Below, one piece after another: positions 7,241 through 15,832 of a stretch of 64,000 bases of DNA. Source of the stretch: Pseudomonas sp. BN411 (GTDB taxonomy: Bacteria > Pseudomonadota > Gammaproteobacteria > Pseudomonadales > Pseudomonadaceae). The stretch lies in assembly GCF_029871235.1 (NCBI RefSeq), contig NZ_SSOM01000050.1, forward strand, positions 1 to 64,000. Direction: 5' to 3'. The notes under the pieces are model-generated. The model saw only the letters and a list, made by a program, of their open reading frames with translations. It ran no database searches and was not told the DNA's origin. Numbering within the stretch: position 1 is the stretch's first letter; each line of letters starts with the position of its first letter. A program made the translations under genes and the position numbers.

Positions 7241-9493
7241 ATGACCCAGACCCCGGTTCGACTTCACACTTGGCTGCGCCTGCAACACGAGGGCGTGCCC
7301 CTGGCGGCCCGCGCCGATGCCCTATGCAGGGCGCTGCGCGGTTGCGCTGAGGTGCGGCAGGCCTTCTATCTGAGCTGGCAATCCGGTGCGCGCATTTACA
7401 GCCATGAGGGCAGTTGCCAGCAGCTACCACCGGGGCAAGGTGATCCGCTGCAGGCCAGCGATGAACGTCTGGTCGAGCGTTTGGCAGAGGATGGGCGGCT
7501 GTCGCTGCATCAACTCCGCCAGCTCGATTGCTGGCTGGCTGGGCGCCTGCGCCGGGCCGCGATCAGCCATGGCCAAGCGTTCGACCTGACGCTGGAGATC
7601 GGCCAGCGGGGGCTGCTGCTGGTGGAAGTGCACGAAGGCGTGGCGCTGGATTGGCTGGGCTGCGTGCACGAGTTACTCACCACTCTGCTCGGCAGCGTCA
7701 ACGGCCTGTTGCGCGCTTCGCCGTTGCTTGGCCATGACCCGCAACCGAGCCTGCTGGTGGATGCCGGGGCCGCCCCACTGGAACTGAACGCCGCGCTGCT
7801 GGCGATGCTCGGGGAAATGCCCATGGCCGAGGTGCTGCGCTTTTTGCCGGTGAACCATGCCTCCCTGGTGCGTGCCTGCCTGGTCCAGGAGCGCGCCATC
7901 GAAGGGGTGGAGGCCCAGTGCGGCGAACGCATGCTGGTCTGGACCTATATTCCCGATCCGCGGGAGCAGCGGGTGTTGGCGCGCTGCCGCGAAGCGACCA
8001 CGCAGATCCTCGCCGAGCGCGAGGCGGCACGGGCGCGTCGCCTCTACCGATTGATCACTGAGAACACCACCGACCTGATTTCCCGGCATACCCCCGAAGG
8101 CCGCTTCCTCGACGCCTCACCGGCCTCCTGGACCCTGCTCGGCTACTGGCCGGAAGAGCTGCGCGGACAGCTCGCCCAGTGCCTCTTTCATCCCCAGGAG
8201 CTGGCCCAACTGGTGCAGCGCGCCCGGGATGCGCTGGAGCAAGACGGTTACCACACCATGACTTACCGCATCCGCCATCGTGCAGGGCATTACCTCTGGT
8301 TCGAGACGGCCAGCCGCGCTATCCGCGAGACCTACACCGGGGCGGTGGTGGAGGTGGTCAGCGTGTCCCGCGACATCACCGCGCGGGTGCAGGCCGAGGA
8401 AAACCGGCGACGTCTGGCCGAGGTGGTGGAGGCCAATACTGACCCTGTGCTGTTCGTCGACCCCGCTGGGCACATCACCTACCTCAACCCGGCCGCCCGC
8501 CGGGCTCTGGGCCTGGAGGCCCGACAGCCGATGCCGGCGCTGGCCGAGGTGATGCTGGCGGACGATCTTGCGCGCCTGCAGCGTGAGGGCTGGCGCACCG
8601 CCGAGCGCAAGGGGGTGTGGAGCATCGATTCGCGGCTGCTGCCACCGGACGGCGGCGCATCGGTGCCGGTGTCCATGGTGCTGCTGGCCCACAGTACGGC
8701 GGGAGGCGAACGCTACTACTCGCTGGTGGCCCACGACATGACCGAGCGCGAGTTGCGCGAGGCCCAACAGCGTCGCCACCAGGATGAGCTGGCGCATACC
8801 GCGCGGCTGGTGACCCTGGGAGAGCTGGCCTCCGGCATCGCCCACGAGATCAACCAGCCTCTCGCCGCGGTGGTCAACTACGCCAGTGCCAGCCAGCGCT
8901 ACCTGCAATCCCTGGGCAGCAACCCCAAGGCGGCGGAGCGAGTGGCTCAGGGGCTGGAGCGCATTACCGAACACGCCAACCATGCCTCGGAAGTGATCAA
9001 GCGGCTGCGGGCCTTCCTGCGCAAGGGGCAGCGCAAGATGCAGGCGCTGGACGTGGCCGAAGTGGTCCGCGAAGCGGTACGGCTGTGCGCCTGGGAGGCC
9101 AGCGCCTGCCAGGTGGCGATCGCCGAGCAATTACCGGACAATCTGCCGCCGGTTTACGCCGATCGGGTGTTGCTCGAACAGGTGCTGCTCAACCTGCTGC
9201 GCAACGCCATCGACGCCAACCGCGAGGCTCATCCGGGCCGGGAATCGATGATCCGATTGGCGGCCTCGGCGCAGGACGGCCAGCTGCTCATCGAGGTTTG
9301 CGATCAGGGGCCAGGGCTCGGCGAAGAGGAACTGGGGCGCATCTTCACCCCCTTCTACACCAGCAAGCCGGATGGCCTGGGCCTGGGGCTGTCGATGAGC
9401 CGCAGCATTATCGAAGGATTCGGCGGCGCACTGGACGGGATGCCGAACGGGGAGGGCGGGCTGCTCATGCGTTGCCGCCTGCCGCTGCAATAA
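7241..9493 (+). CDS. Cytoplasmic PAS-domain sensor histidine kinase (FixL-like)
   Basis: A 750-residue soluble sensor kinase with no membrane segment. Residues about 1-250 form an unassigned (perhaps GAF-like) input region. A PAS domain follows near 265-385 (LITENTTDLISRHTPEGRF), a second near 395-505 (VEANTDPVLFVDPAGHI), then HisKA with the phosphoacceptor His535 in SGIAHEINQPLAAVVNY, and the ATPase domain with N-box LLNLLRNAIDANRE and GLGLGLSMSRSIIEGFGG. The HEINQPLAA H-box places it with the FixL/HPK4 kinases. It is followed 24 bases later by a FixJ-type regulator, its obvious partner, and is divergent from the acyl-CoA synthetase, which the pair probably controls (inference). No haem-ligand PAS signature is evident. 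Confidence 0.9.
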   Translation: MTQTPVRLHTWLRLQHEGVPLAARADALCRALRGCAEVRQAFYLSWQSGARIYSHEGSCQQLPPGQGDPLQASDERLVERLAEDGRLSLHQLRQLDCWLAGRLRRAAISHGQAFDLTLEIGQRGLLLVEVHEGVALDWLGCVHELLTTLLGSVNGLLRASPLLGHDPQPSLLVDAGAAPLELNAALLAMLGEMPMAEVLRFLPVNHASLVRACLVQERAIEGVEAQCGERMLVWTYIPDPREQRVLARCREATTQILAEREAARARRLYRLITENTTDLISRHTPEGRFLDASPASWTLLGYWPEELRGQLAQCLFHPQELAQLVQRARDALEQDGYHTMTYRIRHRAGHYLWFETASRAIRETYTGAVVEVVSVSRDITARVQAEENRRRLAEVVEANTDPVLFVDPAGHITYLNPAARRALGLEARQPMPALAEVMLADDLARLQREGWRTAERKGVWSIDSRLLPPDGGASVPVSMVLLAHSTAGGERYYSLVAHDMTERELREAQQRRHQDELAHTARLVTLGELASGIAHEINQPLAAVVNYASASQRYLQSLGSNPKAAERVAQGLERITEHANHASEVIKRLRAFLRKGQRKMQALDVAEVVREAVRLCAWEASACQVAIAEQLPDNLPPVYADRVLLEQVLLNLLRNAIDANREAHPGRESMIRLAASAQDGQLLIEVCDQGPGLGEEELGRIFTPFYTSKPDGLGLGLSMSRSIIEGFGGALDGMPNGEGGLLMRCRLPLQ

Positions 9494-9500
9494 CAAGAAG
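9489..9500 (+). promoter_or_regulatory. Candidate CA motif before the response regulator
   Basis: AATAACAAGAAG fits AANAANAA, overlaps the kinase stop codon and precedes the AGGAG ribosome site of the response regulator. Crc/Hfq binding is inferred. Confidence 0.4.
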
Positions 9501-9517
9501 GCAACAGGAGCGATTTG

Positions 9518-10153
9518 ATGTCCAACAGTGGCGAACAGGTGGTCTATGTGGTGGACGACGACCAGGGCATGCTCGATTCCACGGTCTGGCTCCTGGAGTC
9601 GGTAGGCCTCAAGGCGCTGCCCTTCACCAGCGGCCGTGCCTTCCTCGACGCCTGCGACGCCAGCCTCGACGCCTGTGTATTGCTCGACGTACGCATGCCC
9701 GGAATGGGTGGCCTCAATGTTCAGGAGGAAATGCGCAGCCGCGGCCTGGACCTGCCGGTGATCTTCGTCAGTGGCCACGCCGATGTGCCGATCGTGGTAC
9801 GCGCCTTCAAGGCGGGCGCCCATGATTTCATCGAGAAGCCCTACAACGAGCAGCTCCTGCTGGATAGCGTGCAGCAGGCATTGTCCCGCGTCGACCACCA
9901 GCGCACGGCTTCGGGCGGCCAGGGCCAGTTGCAGGAGTGTCTCGACAGCCTGACTCCGCGTGAGCGCGATGTGCTGCTTCCGCTGGTACAGGGCTACACC
10001 AACCGCGAGATTGCCGAGCAGTTGGATATCAGCGTGAAGACCATCGACCTCTATCGTGCCCGCGTGATGAAGCGCATGCAGGCCGAACGCCTGCCTGACC
10101 TGGTGGGCATGGCCATCGCAGCGGGCCTGGTTGACCCTCTGAAACTGCGTTAG
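9518..10153 (+). CDS. FixJ-type response regulator (receiver plus LuxR helix-turn-helix)
   Basis: A 211-residue DNA-binding regulator. The receiver domain (residues 1-120) has the acidic pair in YVVDDDQGM, phosphoacceptor Asp57 in LLDVRMPG, and the Thr/Ser and Lys positions in FVSGHAD and EKPYNEQ. The C-terminal LuxR/GerE domain reads LTPRERDVLLPLVQGYTNRE then IAEQLDISVKTIDLYRA. ATG 9518 has AGGAG seven bases upstream; a TTG one codon earlier is a weaker alternative. It pairs with the upstream kinase. In pseudomonads similar regulators control acetate, ethanol or fatty acid use, in keeping with the neighbouring acyl-CoA and actP genes, but the regulon here is inferred. Confidence 0.9.
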   Translation: MSNSGEQVVYVVDDDQGMLDSTVWLLESVGLKALPFTSGRAFLDACDASLDACVLLDVRMPGMGGLNVQEEMRSRGLDLPVIFVSGHADVPIVVRAFKAGAHDFIEKPYNEQLLLDSVQQALSRVDHQRTASGGQGQLQECLDSLTPRERDVLLPLVQGYTNREIAEQLDISVKTIDLYRARVMKRMQAERLPDLVGMAIAAGLVDPLKLR

Positions 10154-10681
10154 GCCTGGTTGTTTGCCGGGCCAGGTAGCGGGTGCCCTGCGCACTGGAG
10201 GTCACAGCCTGAGCGGTAGGAGTGATTTCAATCACGGATGACCTCACTCCCGCGGCCAGGTTTAATGTTTATCCGTTGCTTAACTAAAGATAGGAAAACC
10301 TGAATTTTATTGACCCATCTCGCCGTGCGAGCCTCCAGCGCATTCCAATAACACGGCTTTCCCTCATGGGTTGTCCCACTCCGCACCAATCGCTGCTGGC
10401 CGCCTTGCCCCTCGGGCTGGTTCGCGCTGCGCGCCGTGCTCCCGGAGTCGCACCCACGGTCCAGTTCTCCCGCAAGTGGGCCAGCCACCTTCTGATTTCC
10501 CTGCCGCTCGAACTCGCCTTCTGGGCGCTCTGGCATTGCCGTCACGCTCGTCCGCCGGATAGCGCTCTCGTCTGATAGGGCCGCCACCGCAGCGGCCACC
10601 TCACCCCAGAAAGAGAAGTTCGACCCTTGCCCGAAGCGGCGAGGGTCAGATTGCGTGCCCACGGGCACTAAAGAGAGCGAC
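10154..10681 (+). other. Gene-free 528 bases with possible long structured leader
   Basis: No credible gene. A locally AT-rich patch (10260-10312) may hold the promoter of the downstream polyamine genes. Three stem-loops lie just before the start codon: GGCCGC/GCGGCC (10579-10597), GACCCTTGCC/GGCGAGGGTC (10622-10647) and GTGCCC/GGGCAC (10655-10668). No known riboswitch was recognised. Confidence 0.4.
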
Positions 10682-12046
10682 ATGACATTTGCCAGCGTGC
10701 AGGAAGCCCGGGATTTCCTCGAACAGAATCCGGATATCGACGCATTCGAACTCTTCATCCTCGACGCCAATGGCGTGCCTCGCGGCAAGCTGTTGCATCG
10801 CGATGAGCTCCTGGCCGTATACGAAAGCGGCCGTCCGTTACCCAGCACCATCCTCGGCCTGACCATGCACGGCGAGGATGTGGAAAACTCCGGCCTGGTG
10901 TGGGATGTGGGCGATATCGACTGCCGCGCCTATCCGCTGGCAGGCAGCCTGGTACGCATGCCCTGGCGCAAGATGCCCACCGCCGCCGTGCAGGTCAGCA
11001 TGCACCCGCAAGAGGGGATGCCTGCCGCCATCGCCGACCCGCGCCATGTGCTGGTGGAAGTGATCGATCGTCTCAAGGCCGATGGTTTCTACCCGGTAAT
11101 GGCCTGCGAGCTGGAGTTCTACCTGCTGGACCAGAAGCGCGATGCTGAAGGCCGCCCGCAACCGGCGCTGGACGCTGACGGCCATCGCCCGCGCGGTACC
11201 CAGGTATACGGCCTGCGCGAACTGGAGCAGATCGAGCCGTTCCTCGCCGATCTCTATGCTGCCTGCAAGGCCCAGGGCATTCCGGCGCGCACGGCCATTT
11301 CCGAATACGCGCCAGGCCAGGTGGAAATCACCCTGGAACATGGCGATGCGCTGGAAGCCATGGACCAGGCCGTGCGTTACAAACGCCTGGTGAAGGGCGT
11401 CGCCCACGCCCACGGCATGCAGGCCTGCTTCATGGCCAAACCCTTCGCCGAGATCGCCGGCACCGGCATGCACATGCATGTGAGCCTGGCTGACGCCGAA
11501 GGCCGCAACCTCTACGCCAGCGAAGACCCGGCCGGCACGCCGCTGCTGCGTCAGTCCGTGGGGGGCATGCTCAAGAGCCTGCTGGATTCGCTGCTGCTGT
11601 TCTGCCCGAACGCCAACTCCTATCGCCGTTTCCAGGCCAACAGCTATGCACCGCTGGCACCGACCTGGGGTGTGGATAACCGCACCGTGAGCCTTCGCGT
11701 TCCGGGTGGCCCGGCCAACAGCCGGCACATCGAGCACCGCATCTGCGGCGCCGACGCGAACCCTTACCTGGCGGCGGCGGCCATCCTGGCCGGCATCCAT
11801 CGTGGTATCCGCGAGGACATCGATCCGGGTAATCCGATCGAAGGCAACGGCTACGCCCAGGCGACGGAGTTGCTGCCGACCGACTGGCTGACTTCGCTGT
11901 GCGCCCTGGAGCAATCCAGCTGGGCCCGCGACGCCTTCGGCACTGCCTTCCTGGGCGTCTACCAGGCGGTGAAACGCGCCGAGTACCGCCAGTTCATGTC
12001 CGAGGTCGGCGAGCAGGACTGGCGCTGGTACCTGAACCAGGCTTGA
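10682..12046 (+). CDS. Gamma-glutamylpolyamine synthetase (glutamine synthetase family)
   Basis: A 454-residue glutamine synthetase-like ligase predicted to join glutamate to putrescine or another polyamine with ATP, first step of the gamma-glutamylation route (PuuA/PauA family). Family features: SNSE-like metal site CELEFY near residue 143, ATP-binding CFMAKPFAEIAGTGMHMHVS near 257, and the adenylation-independent NRTVSLRVPGGPANSRHIEHR near 340. Length fits PauA/PuuA (about 450-470). I chose ATG 10682 over one nine codons earlier; AGAG lies before it. The next gene is a DadA/PuuB-like oxidase, which strongly favours polyamine catabolism over ammonia assimilation. Pseudomonads carry several paralogues with different polyamine preference, so the substrate is open. 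Confidence 0.88.
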   Translation: MTFASVQEARDFLEQNPDIDAFELFILDANGVPRGKLLHRDELLAVYESGRPLPSTILGLTMHGEDVENSGLVWDVGDIDCRAYPLAGSLVRMPWRKMPTAAVQVSMHPQEGMPAAIADPRHVLVEVIDRLKADGFYPVMACELEFYLLDQKRDAEGRPQPALDADGHRPRGTQVYGLRELEQIEPFLADLYAACKAQGIPARTAISEYAPGQVEITLEHGDALEAMDQAVRYKRLVKGVAHAHGMQACFMAKPFAEIAGTGMHMHVSLADAEGRNLYASEDPAGTPLLRQSVGGMLKSLLDSLLLFCPNANSYRRFQANSYAPLAPTWGVDNRTVSLRVPGGPANSRHIEHRICGADANPYLAAAAILAGIHRGIREDIDPGNPIEGNGYAQATELLPTDWLTSLCALEQSSWARDAFGTAFLGVYQAVKRAEYRQFMSEVGEQDWRWYLNQA

Positions 12047-12078
12047 ACCCGAATCTCAATGTTGAATCGAGGCTGCTC

Positions 12079-12101
12079 CTGTAGGGGCGAATTCATTCGC
12101 C
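12079..12101. repeat. REP-like element between the polyamine genes
   Basis: Exact copy of the 23-base CTGTAGGGGCGAATTC... element found at 61-83. It lies in the 109-base gap between the synthetase and oxidase genes and may act as an mRNA processing or stability element. Confidence 0.7.
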
Positions 12102-12155
12102 AAGTAGACCCAACGTCTGCCCTGACGGCCTCGTGAATTTTCGAAGGACCCCACC

Positions 12156-13469
12156 ATGACCGCTGCATTCAAACACCCACTGCCCGCTGCTGAACGCGCG
12201 CCTTCCTACTACTCTGCGACCCTCAATGAGGAAACCGCCTATCCCACCCTCGAAGGCGAGGTGAATGTCGACGTCGCCATCATTGGTGGCGGCTTCACCG
12301 GCGTGGCGACGGCGGTGGAGATGGCGGAGCGCGGCTACAAAGTGGCCCTGGTGGAGACCCACAAGATTGGCTGGGGCGCCACCGGCCGCAACGGCGGCCA
12401 GGTGACCGGCAGCCTGTCGGGCGACGCCGCCATGCGCAAGCAGATGAGCCGCTTCCTGGGCGAGGGCGTGGATGACTTCATCTGGTACCTGCGCTGGCGC
12501 GGCCACGAGATCATCAAGAGCCGGGTGGCGAAGTACGGCATCCAGTGCGACCTCAAGCATGGCCACCTGCATGCGGCGATGAAGACCTCGCACATGGACG
12601 AGCTGAAGGCTTCCTACGAGGAAGCGGTGCGTCGTGGCATGGCCGACGACGTGACCCTGCTGGACGCCGCCGGCGTGCGCGAACACCTGGATTCCGACCT
12701 CTACGTCGGCGCCATCAAGAACACCCGCAACATGCACCTGCATCCGCTCAACCTGTGCATCGGCGAAGCCAAGGCCGCCGCCAGCCTGGGGGCGCTGATC
12801 TTCGAACATTCGGAGGTGCAGGACATCATCCACGGCGATCGCCCGGCGGTGGTCACCAGCCGCGGCCGCATCAATGCCCAGCAGATCCTGCTGGCCGGCG
12901 ACGTTTACCACAAGCTGGAGCGCAAGAAGCTCAAGGGCATGATCTTCCCGGCCATGGGCGGCATCGTCACCACCAAGCCCCTGGGCGACCTGGCCAAGCA
13001 GATCAACCCCCAGGACCTGGCCGTCTACGACTGCCGCTTCGTGCTCGACTACTACCGCATGACCGCCGACGGTCGCCTGCTGTTCGGCGGTGGCGCCAAC
13101 TACTCCGGACGTGATTCCCGCGACATCGAGGCGGAGCTGCGTCCGTGCATCGAGCGCACCTTCCCGAAGCTCAAGGGCGTCGAGATCGACTTCAAGTGGA
13201 GTTGCGCCATGGGGATCGTCATCAACCGCATCCCGCAACTGGGCAAGCTGTCGAAGAACGTCTGGTACTGCCAGGGCTACTCCGGCCACGGCGTGGCCAC
13301 CACCCACATCATGGGCGAGGTCATGGCCAACGCCATGAGCGGCAGCCTGGAGAAATTCGACACCTTCGCCCAGTGCCAGCACATCCGCGTACCGCTGAGC
13401 GAGCGCCTGGGCAACCACATGCTGGCGATGGGCATGTGGTACTACCAGATGATGGAAAAGCTGCGCTGA
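12156..13469 (+). CDS. FAD-dependent gamma-glutamylpolyamine oxidase (PuuB/PauB family)
   Basis: A 437-residue FAD enzyme of the DAO family expected to oxidise the gamma-glutamylated polyamine to the aldehyde with H2O2 or reduced acceptor. The N-terminal dinucleotide fold is VDVAIIGGGFTGVATAVEMA (residues about 28-47) followed by the GWGATGRNGGQVTG motif typical of PuuB-like oxidases. The C-terminus has WYCQGYSGHGVATTHIMGE, the conserved FAD/substrate region. GAAGGACC precedes ATG 12156. It follows the synthetase gene on the same strand and is closed by a strong terminator, giving a two-gene catabolic operon; the aldehyde dehydrogenase and hydrolase of the pathway are not in this window. Confidence 0.9.
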   Translation: MTAAFKHPLPAAERAPSYYSATLNEETAYPTLEGEVNVDVAIIGGGFTGVATAVEMAERGYKVALVETHKIGWGATGRNGGQVTGSLSGDAAMRKQMSRFLGEGVDDFIWYLRWRGHEIIKSRVAKYGIQCDLKHGHLHAAMKTSHMDELKASYEEAVRRGMADDVTLLDAAGVREHLDSDLYVGAIKNTRNMHLHPLNLCIGEAKAAASLGALIFEHSEVQDIIHGDRPAVVTSRGRINAQQILLAGDVYHKLERKKLKGMIFPAMGGIVTTKPLGDLAKQINPQDLAVYDCRFVLDYYRMTADGRLLFGGGANYSGRDSRDIEAELRPCIERTFPKLKGVEIDFKWSCAMGIVINRIPQLGKLSKNVWYCQGYSGHGVATTHIMGEVMANAMSGSLEKFDTFAQCQHIRVPLSERLGNHMLAMGMWYYQMMEKLR

Positions 13470-13490
13470 TCGATATGTTGTGCGTCTTTG

Positions 13491-13519
13491 AGCCGGCCTT
13501 GTGCCGGCTTCTTTTTTTC
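13491..13519 (+). terminator. Rho-independent terminator of the polyamine operon
   Basis: AGCCGGC-CTTGT-GCCGGCT stem-loop followed by TCTTTTTTT, 21 bases after the oxidase stop. Confidence 0.85.
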
Positions 13520-13555
13520 TGGCTGCACTAAATGTTGCAAGTAGCTGCATTGCCC

Positions 13556-13674
13556 GTAGGAGCTGGCTCCTACAGGAATTTATCGAAGCAAATGCGCGGC
13601 TAAACGGGATGCGCCCTGTAGGAGCTGGCTTGCCAGCGAATGGCCCCTTTTCGCTAGCAAGCTAGCTCCTACAG
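13556..13674. repeat. Pair of GTAGGAGCTGGC REP elements
   Basis: A compact palindrome GTAGGAGC-TG-GCTCCTAC at 13556-13573 and a longer inverted pair CTGTAGGAGCTGGCTTG...CAAGCTAGCTCCTACAG at 13616-13674. They fill the convergent gap between the polyamine oxidase and the PA3496-like gene. Confidence 0.75.
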
Positions 13675-13691
13675 CCGCTAACGCGGACAAC

Positions 13692-13716
13692 AAAAAGCCC
13701 CGCAATTGCGGGGCTT
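13692..13716 (-). terminator. Terminator of the PA3496-like gene
   Basis: AAGCCCCGCAATTGCGGGGCTT palindrome; on the minus strand it is followed by TTT, 16 bases after the stop at 13733. Confidence 0.75.
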
Positions 13717-13732
13717 CTGGGCAAGGTGCCGA

Positions 13733-13912
13733 TTACAGGTCGAAGTCGTAATCGGAAAGCTGCTTCTGCAAACGTCGTTCTTCGAGGTAGTTGTCGATGA
13801 TGCGGCGCTTGGTCAGGTTGGTCTTGGCGGCTTCTGCCGGGGCTTCCGATTCTTCGGCATCTTCGGAAACGAATTCTTCTTCGAGCTCGATATCGTCTTT
13901 GGCTGTGCTCAT
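13733..13912 (-). CDS. Small acidic PA3496-family protein
   Basis: A 59-residue protein with an acidic Glu/Asp-rich first half and a basic helix (TKRRIIDNYLEERRLQKQL) ending SDYDFDL. It resembles the conserved pseudomonad family named after P. aeruginosa PA3496, described as a putative envelope integrity protein; no biochemical function is established. ATG 13912 is chosen because GGAG lies seven bases upstream; an ATG five codons earlier lacks one. As in P. aeruginosa, it follows nth on the same strand. Confidence 0.8.
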   Translation of the reverse strand: MSTAKDDIELEEEFVSEDAEESEAPAEAAKTNLTKRRIIDNYLEERRLQKQLSDYDFDL

Positions 13913-14019
13913 AGGGTCACTCCACAAAGCGGGGCGCTATTGGCGCACCTTATAACCACAAAGCCAGAGCCGGTAAAAAAGATTTTTTCAATCAGATACC
14001 TGAGCGATTTAATAGGACA

Positions 14020-14658
14020 TCAATCGTCCGAAGTCTTCGCCTTGTATTCGCACAGATCTTCGATGCGGCACGCGCCGCAGCGCGGTTTGCGGGCCACGCA
14101 GACGTAGCGGCCGTGCAGGATCAGCCAATGGTGCGCGTCCAGCAGGAATTCTTTTGGAACGAATTTCAGCAGCTTCTTCTCCACTTCCAGCACGTTCTTG
14201 CCGGGGGCGATGCCGGTGCGATTGCTGACCCTGAAGATGTGCGTATCCACGGCCATGGCGGGTTGGCGGAAGGCGGTATTGAGCACCACGTTGGCCGTCT
14301 TGCGTCCGACGCCGGGCAGGGCCTCGAGGTCCTCGCGGTTGTCCGGCACCTGGCTGCCATGTTTCTCGATGAGGAGGCGGCACGTCTCGATGACGTTCTT
14401 CGCCTTGCTGTTGTACAGGCCGATGGTCTTGATGTACTCCGACAGGCCATCGACGCCGAGGGCGTAGATGGCTTCCGGGGTGTTGGCCACCGGGTAGAGC
14501 TTGGCCGTGGCCTTGTTCACGCCCACGTCCGTCGCCTGGGCGGAGAGGATCACCGCGATCAGCAGCTCGAAGGGGGTGCTGTAGGCCAGTTCGGTGGTGG
14601 GGTTGGGGTCGTCGTCGTGGAGGCGGCGGAAGATTTCGTAGCGTTTCGCGGCGTTCAT
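14020..14658 (-). CDS. nth: Endonuclease III (DNA glycosylase/AP lyase)
   Basis: A 212-residue base excision repair enzyme (E. coli Nth is 211) that removes oxidised pyrimidines. The helix-hairpin-helix LEALPGVGRKTANVVL contains the catalytic lysine, and the catalytic Asp is in AVDTHIFRVSNR. The C-terminal 4Fe-4S cluster is C-x6-C-x2-C-x5-C in CVARKPRCGACRIEDLC. Its start overlaps the rnfE stop (TGATG), so it is translationally coupled to the Rnf genes, the usual pseudomonad arrangement. Confidence 0.97.
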   Translation of the reverse strand: MNAAKRYEIFRRLHDDDPNPTTELAYSTPFELLIAVILSAQATDVGVNKATAKLYPVANTPEAIYALGVDGLSEYIKTIGLYNSKAKNVIETCRLLIEKHGSQVPDNREDLEALPGVGRKTANVVLNTAFRQPAMAVDTHIFRVSNRTGIAPGKNVLEVEKKLLKFVPKEFLLDAHHWLILHGRYVCVARKPRCGACRIEDLCEYKAKTSDD

Positions 14659-15227
14659 CAGAAGTCAGCGGTCCGGGTGGTCAGGCGGCGCCAGAGCGCC
14701 AGTAGCGTACCTAGCAGGATAAAGGCTCCGGGCGCGACGGCGAACAGGGGAATGCCGTCGGCACCGAATTGCAGGCGCCAACCCAGGGCGAGCGGGCCCA
14801 GCAGCCAGTCGAAGTGGGTGAACAGACTGGCGTGGCCGAGCACTTCGCGCAGCGTGCCCAGCAGCACGGCGAGCAGCGCGAACGCCAGCCCGGCGCCGAG
14901 GCCGTCGAGAATATCCGTGGACTCTCTTGCGGCCAGTTGCAGGCAGGGCAGTACCAGCAGGTAGAGATAGGGACCCAGGGCACGGTGAAGTTCAAAGGCA
15001 CCGGCTTGCAGCAGCAGGCTTGCCAGGCTCGCCAGCAGCGCGGACAGCAGCAACGCGCCCAGCCAGTAGCCGGCGCCTTCCAGATGACGGCGCAGGGCAG
15101 GCAGGGCCACGCCGAAAAGCAGCAGCACGGGCAGCGCCGTCATGGCCAGGCCAAGCCCCTTCACCAGCAGGTCGGTGGCGCCCAGCAGCAGGACCAGCCC
15201 CATCAAACCGAAGTGACCGGGTCTCAT
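14658..15227 (-). CDS. rnfE: RnfE-like membrane subunit (divergent)
   Basis: A 189-residue Rnf-Nqr domain inner membrane protein, shorter than usual RnfE (about 205-240). About six hydrophobic helices. In RnfE of E. coli type, two cysteines (in LLGLCP and VTNC) help hold an Fe-S centre in the membrane with RnfA. Here the second aligns with VLPCLQLAARES but the first is replaced (LLGATDLL). The C-terminal PGAFILLGTLLAL matches the family. It overlaps rnfG upstream by ATGA and nth downstream. The missing cysteine, with changes in RnfA, suggests altered electron transfer; alternatively the cluster is decaying. Confidence 0.8.
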   Translation of the reverse strand: MRPGHFGLMGLVLLLGATDLLVKGLGLAMTALPVLLLFGVALPALRRHLEGAGYWLGALLLSALLASLASLLLQAGAFELHRALGPYLYLLVLPCLQLAARESTDILDGLGAGLAFALLAVLLGTLREVLGHASLFTHFDWLLGPLALGWRLQFGADGIPLFAVAPGAFILLGTLLALWRRLTTRTADF

Positions 15228-15832
15228 GGCGCTTTCTCCCCGAGTAGCAGCAGGCGGTGGCCGTCGAAGAATTGCAGCGCGTGCTGGGTGGTGCTGACCA
15301 CTGCGCGGGAGGTGATGGTGGCGCCGGCGATCTCATCGAACTCGCCCTTGTCGGCCTTTACCCGCCACTCCGCCTCGGGATGGCTGGCCAGGGATGCGTC
15401 GGTGAATATCCGCAGCCAGGTGCTGCGAGCCGGCTCGATGCGGTCGCCGATACCGGGGGTTTCGCGATGGCCAAGCACCTTGGTGGCCAGCAGCCGGCCG
15501 TCCGGGCGAATGGCCAACAGCAAGCGGATCGGGCCTTCGTAGCCTTTGGCGATGGCCGGCAGCAGCACGGCCACTGGCGTCCCTTCGCGGGTGGCGAGCC
15601 AGGCCTGCGTGGGAGCAGGGTTGCCCAGCAACTCGCTTTCCGGCAGGGCGATGGGTTGGGCGAGTGGATGGTTGTCGTAGCTGCCCGGGGGCAACAGATC
15701 GAGCAGGGCGCGCTCATCGGCGGCCTGGCGTTCGGCGTCGATGCGCCCGGCGAGGAGCTGGTCGGCGGCGATCAGCACTGCAAGGCCAAGACCGGCTAGT
15801 GCGGCCAGGATGGCCAGGCTGCGACCCTTCAT
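15224..15832 (-). CDS. rnfG: RnfG-like FMN-binding subunit
   Basis: A 202-residue protein with one N-terminal membrane helix (residues about 5-25) and a periplasmic FMN_bind domain. The covalent flavinylation site is intact: EIAGATITSRAV contains the (S/A)GATITS motif whose Thr carries FMN through a phosphoester. LGHRETPGIGDRI upstream is the other conserved RnfG motif. The start ATG 15832 overlaps the rnfD stop (ATGA) and the end overlaps rnfE. An intact flavin site argues that at least part of the complex is under selection. An ApbE flavin transferase is needed for modification and is not in this window. Confidence 0.9.
   Translation of the reverse strand: MKGRSLAILAALAGLGLAVLIAADQLLAGRIDAERQAADERALLDLLPPGSYDNHPLAQPIALPESELLGNPAPTQAWLATREGTPVAVLLPAIAKGYEGPIRLLLAIRPDGRLLATKVLGHRETPGIGDRIEPARSTWLRIFTDASLASHPEAEWRVKADKGEFDEIAGATITSRAVVSTTQHALQFFDGHRLLLLGEKAP

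Noticed and set aside
10228-10866. Minus-strand frame of 212 codons in the leader of the polyamine synthetase
   Set aside because: Overlaps the start of the real gene, low-complexity composition, no family resemblance.
13556-13674. CRISPR-like repeats
   Set aside because: Only two palindromic units, not regularly spaced, and identical in type to REP elements elsewhere in the window.
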